A model generated the notes under the pieces. It was not told the origin of the DNA and ran no database searches. It was given only the letters and a program-made list of their open reading frames with translations. From NCBI GenBank assembly GCA_963682025.1, contig OY821518.1, positions 12,586,600 through 12,650,599 on the forward strand: 64,000 nucleotides of DNA, given 5' to 3'. This document shows, one piece after another, positions 56,126 to 64,000 of the stretch. Position numbers and translations under genes: made by a program. Numbering within the stretch: the first letter of the stretch is position 1; each line of letters starts with the position of its first letter. The stretch comes from Cordilura impudica. Lineage: Eukaryota; Arthropoda; Insecta; Diptera; Scathophagidae.

Positions 56126-59100
56126 TAAGCAGTTAATAGCTCAAAAGAAGGAGCTTGATCCACTGAGTGTTCTTAGACCTATGTCAACAGCCTACGTTAA
56201 TTAGAACTCTAGTTATAGAGGTTTGAGAGAAGAAAAAATATTTAAAAAAATTTTGAATGCAAAGTTTATTCATAAATGCTTTTAATATATGTATAAGATG
56301 AATATTCATCTCAAATTGCTTGGAGTGACATCTATTTTATGTCTTCCGTCGATGAGCAATCATCATTATTGGAGCACAATACATAGACAAAAATCCTGGT
56401 TTTCAAATGCTGTTAGGAATGCTATACACCAAAGGGATTTTGCATATGCCAGGTGGATGAGATTTAAAACATCTGAGTTTAAAATACAATATTCCATTGC
56501 CAGGAAAAATGTTGATAAACATATGAGATATGCTAAAACCGAATAGTATTCCAAACGGTTTAGCACTGCGTTCAGTTCTTGACAGACTTTTAATACTATT
56601 CGTGAAATAGGAACTGGCAATGCGAACAACAACATTGCTTGCCAAGTAGATGCAAATATGCTTAACAGAACGTTTACCAACGCACCTGTAATTAAAGAAA
56701 ATTCCACTTTTTATAATTTTTCCTCAGACACCTTTAATACAGATAACGGGATAATCAGCGAACATTTTAAATTTTCTTCCGTTACTCAAAATGACGTTAT
56801 TTCAATGTGCTCTTTAATAAAATCAAATGCAATGGGCAGTGATAACTTACACCCAAAATTTATGAGATTACTTCTACCCCCTGATTTTGCCGTATGTTAC
56901 TCATCTGTTTAATACTATTATAATGTCTTGTATGTACCCGCTAAACTGGAAACATGCAAAAATTGTGCCATTACCTAAGTCAAATGGAGAATTCAGACCT
57001 ATAGCCATATTGTGTTTTCTATCGAAAGTCTTGGAAAAACTGTTGTATAAACAAATGATTTCATATGTCAATACTCATAATTTGCTTTGCAGTACGCAAT
57101 ATGGTTTTCATCAGAGCCATAGCTGCGTTACGGCTCTTGTGGAAGTTAGTGAGAACATACGGCAAGGATTGGAAAATAGAAATATAAACTTTTTAGTGCT
57201 TCTAGACGATTCTAAGACCTTCGATACGGTATACCGTGATATACTCCTTAGAAAACTGAAACATTTTTTTAGATTTACGAATACATCAACCAAACTTATA
57301 TCATCATATAACACAATCAGTATTTGTAAACGGTGTATGGTCAGATGGATTATCCCTTACTAGGGGAGTGCCTCGGGGCTCTATTTTAAGTCCAATTTTA
57401 TTGTCCTCGTTCGCAAATGATTTGCCAAAACAACTCTCCAATTGTAAGATACATTTATACGCAGATAACGTGCAACTCACTTTAAGTAGTCCAGTTCAGA
57501 ATATTGCTTCAGGCATAACCCTTCTAAATGACGACTTAAAAAGAATCTACCTTTGGGCTAATGCTAACGGACCCTGTTTGAATCCACAGATATCTAAATG
57601 CATTGTTATACGAAAAAAAGTTTAATTCCCACCATTTCTGAAGACATTGCTTTAAATTGCCAGAAAATTGAAATTGTTAATACGGCGAAAAATCTAGGGA
57701 TAACTTTCAATAGCAATTTGACATGCACTGATCATATAAATTCACTAGTTGGTCAAATTTATGGAAAACTACGAGCTGTCTGGTCCACACAGTATTTCAC
57801 CCCTTTAAGAACAAGGGCCTTACTTGCCAAGACGTATCTGATTGCTTCCCTGTAGTATGGGTGTGAGCTATTTGGAAGCTGTGATGCAGTCAGTAATAGG
57901 AAACTAAATGTCTTGTTTAATAATGTTATAAGATATGTGTATGGATTGAGAAGATTTGATCATGTTTCCTCCGTTTCCAGTAATCTTTACGGGGTCTCTC
58001 TTGATAATCTGTCGAAAATTCGCACTCTTTCATTTTTGAGTGAAATAATAAGCAGACAAACACCCAAATATATATTTGACAAAATCCGTTTTTTCCAATC
58101 GTCAAGAAACCGAAATATTGTAATTCCAATACATCAATGCCTAGTATCTGAATGGCAGTTTTATGTACATGCCGTTCGTCTTTGGAACAATCTTACACTA
58201 AGTCAAAACAGCAAATCTAAAAGTTTCAAAACCTTTTATTTGACTTTTTAAAAACTTAGTCTATTTTTTATCAATATTGTTATATTATACAAAAAATGTT
58301 AATAATTATATTGTAAAATGTTTTCTTTGTAACGCAATACGTTCCTGTTCTTTAAATATAAGACTCTATCTTGTTGTACAGGAAATGGAATTAAATAAAT
58401 AAATAAACGTAGCTAAAATTGTCGACAATTTCCAATTTCACAGCTGTTTGTCGCAAATTTTTCTTTAAAATATTTAAATAAGCAAATTTATTCGTCGTGC
58501 CTGCAACAAACTGAAAATTTCTAACACTATCAGCTCTCATTGCACCCTAAACCTTAAGACTGACGCCGCTATGTCTGAACGTTCTATAAACATTTTTTGG
58601 GTGCAATTCTGTACCAAATATAAATATAAATATATTGAATTTTGACTCATCTGTAAATATCACGGAGTTCCAAAACTCTAGTGGCTTCGAGAAATACTGT
58701 TTTGCATATTCCAGCCGCTTTTTTACATTTTTTTCTGACAGCAGAGGTTTGTTTCGGAGTTTATACCATCTTATTGCCTTCAAAAGGCAAAAAAAAATTC
58801 TTACAATTTGTGTTCGTACCTGAACAATTCAATGTTCGCTCATGTTTTGCGCTATTACCACTGCCGATATTTTGGAATTTGACGGTAAAGGGCAGATTTT
58901 TTACAGTTTCATAAATTTTCCTCAAAATCTTTGCCTCTTCCGAAAGATTTATAAAAAATTTTTACATTTCTAACGAAGATTGCTTTGAATCCAAATCTCA
59001 ATTTGCGAGTGGCATAGACAACTGAAAACAAAATTGGGTTTGATAACGGTACCTTTCCATACTGCGTAACATGAAGAGTGTACAAGTTTTTTTTTTGGTT

Positions 59101-59236
59101 TTTTTTTTTTGGTTTCATGAAATGTACCTTGATTATTTATTTATTTTTTTTTTTGTTAAATTTTGTTAAGAATATATTTTCACAAATTTTGTTAAAACTA
59201 TTTGAAATACAGAATATTTTAGCATTTTATTTTATA

Positions 59237-60272
59237 CTAGTTGACCCGGTCCGCGTTGCTGGCCCTAAGCAAACATTAGTGTTGTATTACCACACGATTT
59301 AAATAGAGCTTTTAACGAAATTTACGGCCTTTAAATAAAAATCCATGGAATACCTATCATAAAGTTTTTTCACAGAATAACTTACATATGGTGTAGATAT
59401 GGACTCAATCAAAAAAGAAACACATGCATTTAAGGCAAATTGGAAATTATATTTATTTATTACTTCATCTTAAGGCCAGCGGATAGACAATGTTTTTTGT
59501 TTTTTTATTTGGTGTAAAAACGTATAAATTTTTTGGCGTGCCAACTCGGGAGCAAGCCACATACAACTGGCCGTGTGAAAACATAAATTTTCCAAAATTA
59601 AGCCAGCTTGAAAACAAATTTTGTTTGAATGTACCGTTATTTTTTATATTGAAAGTGGAATGCAGAGAGTTATTCAAAGAATTTTTTTTAAAGGTTTTAC
59701 TATGGAAGTGTATAACGCAGGTATCTTATCTGCAAGAGTACACAAAGTTGTTTATCATCGATTGATAATATAATATCATTTTTAACTTATTGTACAATGT
59801 TGCACCTTAGTAAGCACGGAATATCTTGTGTTATCGAATGATGTAAATATTTTGTAAATAAACCGAAAACTCGGATTTTGGAATGCAACATTTCGAAAGT
59901 TTTAAAATTTTGATATTGGATCATTATTAACATAGGTTTTTTGTAAATATCTTCGGAACTACACAACCGATTTAAGAGTTTGATATCTCGTTTTGGAAAA
60001 CATGACAACGGCTTTCAAAAAAAAAAAAAATAAATAAATTAAAATAAAAAAAGCAAAAAAATAAATATATGTATATGTCATTGGTGGTACAATATGAAAA
60101 TTGGATTTTGCCACGCCCCTCCTCCCACAGACCGAAAATCAAAAAATCAGATTTCACAGTGTCACCCGCCTGAATATTCTGAAGATTCCCTGAAAATTTC
60201 ATCAAAATCGGCCCAGCCGTTTTGGATTCCATACGTTATATACATACACACATCCTGTTTTATATATATAGA
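59237..60272 (-). mobile_element. Helitron with PIF1-helicase remnant
   Basis: On the minus strand it starts 5'-TCTATATATATAAAACAGG (60272) and ends GGACCGGGTCAACTAG followed by T (59237), the 5'-TC and CTRR-3' signatures of Helitrons. Inside, the minus strand (59465-59677) encodes the last block of the Helitron helicase. It is internally deleted (1036 bp) and lacks the Rep nuclease, so it is non-autonomous now. Confidence 0.8.
59465..59677 (-). pseudogene. PIF1-like helicase C-terminal fragment (Helitron)
   Basis: Minus-strand residues FSHGQLYVACSRVGTPKNL and NIVYP match the motif-VI end of PIF1-family helicases encoded by Helitrons (HGQLYVACSRV is highly characteristic). Only this terminal block remains; the ATP-binding motifs and Rep/HUH domain are absent. 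Confidence 0.82.
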
Positions 60273-60637
60273 CTAGCAGATTCCAGCGCTCGAATTTCGA
60301 GTGCAATTTCTAAGCAAATTTATTTCTCAACTTAGCGAATTCACAAACCAACACTTTTTTGGTTTATTATTATTGTGAATAAAGATAAACTCATTAACAA
60401 ACACATTAACAAATTTAATAAACACACACATAGTATATGTATAATTTTATGTATGTGTTAGTAGCAACTTTAAATGCAATTTACTCTAAAGAAAGGAAAA
60501 AATTTAAAAATCTGTAAATCTGGTGAACAGCTAAAAAGAAATACCTTTCGAATAATATACGTTTGATCAAAATCGGGTTAAAACGGTAGAACAAAACATC
60601 GGTAATAAAAAATCGCCTAGCCTATTAATATTATAGA
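60273..60637 (-). mobile_element. Non-autonomous Helitron family C, full-length copy
   Basis: 365 bp. Minus strand: 5'-A|TCTATAATATTAATAGG .. hairpin CTCGAAATTCGAG, CGCTGGAATCTGCTAG-3'. The CTAG end is followed immediately by the TC start of the 59237-60272 Helitron. Family relatives are at 21425-21627, 31001-31260, 36955-37332 and 42180-42284. Confidence 0.8.
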
Positions 60638-60684
60638 TGTGTAGTGTACATAGTTTCAAAGATAATACAACGTAAACATAAGTA

Positions 60685-60735
60685 AGGGTACTGTACAAGT
60701 TTTTTTTTTTTTTATTGGTTTACTGTATACATTGC
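60685..60735. repeat. Tc1-like terminal inverted repeat, isolated
   Basis: GGGTACTGTACAAG, a T-run, then ATTGGTTTACTG followed by TA. This is the inverse of the Tc1 end at 55318 (CAGTGAACCAATAAAA .. TTGTACA), so it is a solitary end of a related element. Confidence 0.6.
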
Positions 60736-60743
60736 GTGATAAT

Positions 60744-61503
60744 CAGAGTTCAGAAAAAAACACGCACTGAATAAAAAACTCGTACATATATGTAAACAAA
60801 CATAACTTAGACCAACACACACATATTTTTATTTTCATATCAATTATGTTTGTTTTTAAATTTTCTTCGGTGCCCAACACAACCATGACTGTGTTCGTTT
60901 TAATATTTCGTTATTTACACGAACATTTTTCTATCACGTACTTTTTGTTTCAATCACACATAAAGCACACATTTTTGAGTGTTGCTTTATTTGAAGTTCA
61001 TGTTCTGGTACGTGTACTGAAAAAAAAAACACAGAACATGTACAATAAACAGGTTCGAGTTCAGTTATATTTTAAGTCGTGTTGTGGCTCGTGTAGTAAG
61101 AAAAAACAGAACATGTACAATAAACAGGTTCGAGTTCAGTTATATTTTAAACACGACTTAGTTATATTTTAGTTCAGTTATATTTTAAACACGACTTAAA
61201 ATATAACTGAACTCGAACCTGTTTATTATACATGTTCTGTTTTTTCTCAGTACACGTACCAGAACTCGAACTTCAAATGAAGCAACACTCGAATCTGTGT
61301 GGTTTATGTGTGTTCGAAACAAAAAATTCGTGATAGAAAAATGTTCGTGTAAATAACGAAATATTAAAACGAACACAGTCATGGTTGTGGTGGGCACCGT
61401 AGAAAATTTAGAAACGCACATAATTGATATGAAAATAAAGATATGTGTTGGCTGCTTTTGAACAGAACATTGTGTGTTTCATGTGTGTATTTTCTGAACC
61501 TTG
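60744..61503. mobile_element. hAT-like foldback element, copy 2
   Basis: 760-bp sister of 13194-13878. Ends are CAGAGTTCAGAAAA and, inverted, CAAGGTTCAGAAAA. It is flanked by a perfect 8-bp duplication GTGATAAT (60736-60743 and 61504-61511), which obeys the hAT pattern nTnnnnAn. Long inverted arms and internal direct repeats (AACATGTACAATAAACAGG, twice) as in copy 1. Frames inside are palindrome by-products. Confidence 0.88.
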
Positions 61504-61799
61504 GTGATAATACATTGGAAATTTTTACAAAATTCTGAGATTGCCAATTTATTTTTTTTAAATAATTTCACGTCCTAAAATATTTTTTTTTGCGAAATCA
61601 CTCTTGGGTGGGTTTCTCTATCGAAAGATAACATTTTTTTTAAAAAAGTACAATAAAAAAATATATACGAAAATTTTTTTTGTGATGACGAAACAATGGA
61701 AACTTTCAAAATTACCAGAGTTGATTAAAGCAACAAAAATTGAAGATGGTATAACAGAAATATTTATAGTTTCTGACGTTTTTTTTCAACTATTCAACT

Positions 61800-62975
61800 A
61801 AAATAATGGCAAGAATAAAGTTTTGCGAGTTAAAAACTAGAATAATTGAAAATAAAAAGAATAAAAGAAAATTTGTGAGAAATATTCCAAGAGTTACGGT
61901 GGTGACTCCACATTTAAGCGGCAACCCCCAAAAAAGAGTTAAAGACAAGATAATTTAATATAAAGAGATTTAAAAAAAGGCTAAAAATGCTACCTAAAGA
62001 GTTAATTAACAATCTGAAATTAAAAAAATATATGCTCGATCTGTTTTTCAACGAGCAATTGGGGCTGATCTTGGTTTATAAAGTCTTGGGAAGAAACCAC
62101 TGATATCAGAGAAAAATCGTTTGGCTCGCATAAATTTTGCTAAATAACACATGAACTGGTAAAGACGGAATTGGAATACTATTCTCTTTTCAGATGACTA
62201 CAAGTTTAATTTAAGAGGCCATGATTAAAGAACGTTTCTACGATGACCAAAGGGAAAAAGGTTAGACCTAAAATATACAAATAAAACTGTTAAGTTTGGC
62301 GGTGGCAATATTATGGTATGGGATCGCTTTTCGGTCCAAGAAATGGATACAATTGATGTAGTAAAATATACTCTTAATTGGAATTGGATACAGGCAAATC
62401 CTAAATGACTTAATATGTCCATACGCGCTGGAAGCTATGCCCCTGGTCTGGAAGTTGCAACACGACAAACGCACTTCCAAAGTTCTAATCGAATGGTTAC
62501 AAGCCATTGCAATTATAAAAGCAATGTTTTTTCAAAAATCTTTCATTGCTAAAATCAATTATATATTTTTCATTTAAAATAAAGAAAATTATATTAATTC
62601 TAAAACCTAAATTTTTATTATATTAATAATACTCGAGAGCCCGATTAAGGGACATTGTTGTATCTTCAAAATGTTATTATTACTAGTTGTTTATTATAGT
62701 ATAATTATAATTATTGTAAATAAATAAACTTGAAAAAAAAGTGTTTTGGATTAGCCAGATTTCAATTCCATAGAAAATCTATGGAAATTTTTAGATAAAA
62801 AAATACGGATACGATAGTACACAAATAAGGCAAATCTCATATATGGAATTAAGTCAGAGTTGCAAAAGATTTCCGTGGATTTTATCAACAAATTAATTGA
62901 ATCCATGTCTCGGCGTTGTGAAGCAGTACTAAAAAAATAATGGGTACCCAACAAAATAATTAAACCAAAAATGAA
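61800..62975 (+). pseudogene. Decayed Tc1-like transposase
   Basis: Plus frames, with stops and shifts: MARIKFCELKTRII (61807), PLISEKNRLARINFA, WNTILFSDDYKFN, KTVKFGGGNIMVWDRFS and, after an interruption at about 62510-62742, PDFNSIENLWKFLDKKIR .. ESMSRRCEAVLKK. These are the ordered blocks of Tc1 transposases. It is inactive. Confidence 0.8.
62510..62742 (+). repeat. Insert within the Tc1 fossil
   Basis: About 230 bp that interrupts the Tc1 blocks, ending GTAAATAAATAAACTTG and an A-run, as a short retroposed sequence would. No target duplication was confirmed. Confidence 0.45.
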
Positions 62976-63159
62976 GGGAAAAACCATTTTATAGTAAAGG
63001 TTTCCAATGTTTTGTCAACATAAAAATTAATACTTTTATGATTTGTTATTTTTTTTTTTTTAAGTTAAGCTATTTTATGTTAATATTTTTCCTTTTTAAA
63101 CTCTTTCTTTTAACTCATACTGTCTGTCTATATGTCTGCCATGTGGCAACCCCATCCAA

Positions 63160-63660
63160 TTGATCTGAAACTCGGGATAGTCACGCACAGTCACGGAGTG
63201 ATATAAAACCCATTTCCCCTTATCCGATAGATCTGAAACTTGCTGTGAAAATAGATTAACTTTTTAACTTAGTCACGCACAGTCACGGATAGCTTAAAAC
63301 CTCACTTCACCTCAGCCAATCGATCTGCAACTTTGTCCGTAGACCTGTTGTGGCCAAAGATTGATTTTAAGATAGTCACACACATCCACGTGTAGTCACG
63401 CACATTCACGGAGTGATTTATACCCAATTTCTCCTCATCCGATCAATCTGAAACTTTGTCCATAGACTTGTTGTGGGCAAAGATTAATTTTAAGATAGTC
63501 ACACACAGTCACTCACAGTCACGGAGTGATTTAAACCCTATCTCCCCTCATTCAATCAATCTACAACTTTGTCCATAGACTTGTTGTGACCAAAAATTAA
63601 TTTTAAAACAGTCACGCAAAGTCACGCACAGTAACGGAGAGATTCAAAACTCATATGCCT
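63160..63660 (+). repeat. Tandem array of about 92-124-bp units
   Basis: About five units, each starting AGTCACGCACAGTCACGGAG and continuing to GATYRATCTGMAACTT and GTCCATAGACTTGTTGTGG. Starts are near 63179, 63270, 63374, 63497 and 63610. The CGATCTGAAA phrase also occurs in family B (7500, 11560), suggesting derivation from a related repeat. It is non-coding. Confidence 0.8.
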
Positions 63661-64000
63661 AAGGAAAGAAACAGTTTTAATAATTTTATGGGTTAGATTA
63701 TTTAATTAAATAAAACATAAAATTTTTAAATTTATAAAAGAGTATAATTGATGATTTTCATAAAGACTCAATTTGACATCTAGAGTACCCCACGGGTTAA
63801 TTTCAGAAAATAAGTCTAGAATATTTTTTTTTAGAATTATTAAAATATTATCAACAAGTTCTATCGAAATCCTTCCACAAATATATATTATTTCGATATT
63901 TTGTTTTAAAAAAATTTAAATCTTCAATTTTACCTTTTACCTTAAAGAGGGACAATTTGTAGTGTTTCAATTTAACCTTAATTTACAAGATTGAGAACTT
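63661..64000. other. AT-rich DNA to window end, nothing recognised
   Basis: No feature could be supported here. Confidence 0.5.

Larger units (their letters stand above)
55804..58402 (+). mobile_element. LINE remnant inserted in the Tc1 element
   Basis: Flanked by ATAAACGT at 55796-55803 and 58403-58410, an 8-bp target duplication directly inside the Tc1 transposase frame. It ends in an AATAAATAAATAA tail. Frames show a linker between endonuclease and reverse transcriptase (56300-56550), then FRPIAILCFLSKVLEKLLY, TQYGFHQSHSC, LLDDSKTFDTVYRDILL, VPRGSILSPILLSSFANDL and YADN, and a C-terminal part to about 58251. The catalytic motif is YADN instead of YADD, and several frameshifts separate the blocks. 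It is a 5'-truncated, dead copy. Confidence 0.82.
55318..59119 (-). pseudogene. Tc1-like transposon split by a LINE
   Basis: Host pieces are 55318-55803 and 58403-59119. The left end, after TA, is CAGTGAACCAATAAAA; the right end carries a similar inverted sequence (CTTGTACA followed by A-rich CCAAAA). The minus strand reads RNKPLLSEKNVKKRLEYAKQ, FWNSVIFTDESKFN, a stop in the GGSV.VWG block, then YLNILKKNLRQ. After removal of the insert it continues through a DND motif to PHPPDVSPVEHLW (the DDE-region glutamate context). Several stops and frameshifts make it inactive. It is about 1.2 kb without the insert. Confidence 0.82.

Noticed and set aside
1..64000. CRISPR arrays or bacterial operons
   Set aside because: Tandem repeats here lack spacer structure, and the genes have spliceosomal introns; this is a eukaryotic genome.

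Overview
This is a eukaryotic, strongly AT-rich window with tiny spliceosomal introns (57 to about 180 bp). It carries BEL/Pao, LINE, Tc1/mariner, hAT-like and Helitron elements plus 'mini-me' type repeats with a (GGAC)n microsatellite. Together with two insect-like host genes (an ATG4 protease and an asteroid homologue) this points to a higher fly, probably a calyptrate. The taxonomic call is an inference, not a search result.

Layout. 1-2094: no recognised content. 2095-3515 and 12317-15775: two parts of one satellite array built on an 18-bp unit (GGTACTTTTTTAAGAAAA). An 8.8-kb insertion (3516-12316), bounded by the two ends of a mini-me-like repeat (family B), splits the array. Inside that insertion lie two MITEs (6209-6695, 6737-7364), a second family-B end (7405-8217) and a 276-bp tandem duplication. 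A 685-bp hAT-like foldback element (13194-13878) sits in the right half of the satellite; its sister is at 60744-61503. 15776-21627: AT-rich simple repeats, a mini-me family-A copy and a Helitron fragment.

21628-28744 is a complete BEL/Pao LTR retrotransposon: two 385-bp LTRs that look identical, a 5-bp target duplication and an uninterrupted 1715-codon gag-pol frame. 28745-42900 is a graveyard of transposons: mini-me family A, mariner and Tc1 fossils, three LINE remnants (the best, 37719-41225, has a 15-bp target duplication), Helitron-type repeats and a foldback element.

43134-51454 holds the host genes, both on the minus strand: ATG4 (six exons, 432 aa, autophagy) and asteroid (two exons, 923 aa, XPG-type nuclease fold). 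Two inverted copies of a 1.6-kb long-inverted-repeat element (family F, 8-bp target duplications) bracket asteroid. The ATG4-proximal copy landed inside a mini-me family-A element. 53300-54926 looks like a long 5' untranslated exon of a plus-strand gene that would continue beyond the window. From 55318 to the end there is another nest: a Tc1 element split by a LINE, a Helitron carrying a PIF1-helicase remnant joined head-to-tail to a non-autonomous Helitron, the second hAT foldback, a decayed Tc1, and a tandem array at 63150-63660.

The two host genes are unrelated in function. Everything else is mobile or satellite DNA, and the most informative content is the order of nesting, which target duplications and empty sites let one read directly. 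No new multi-gene system is visible. The candidates for undescribed biology are the family-F element, the satellite with its higher-order structure and precise empty sites, and the Helitron tandem.
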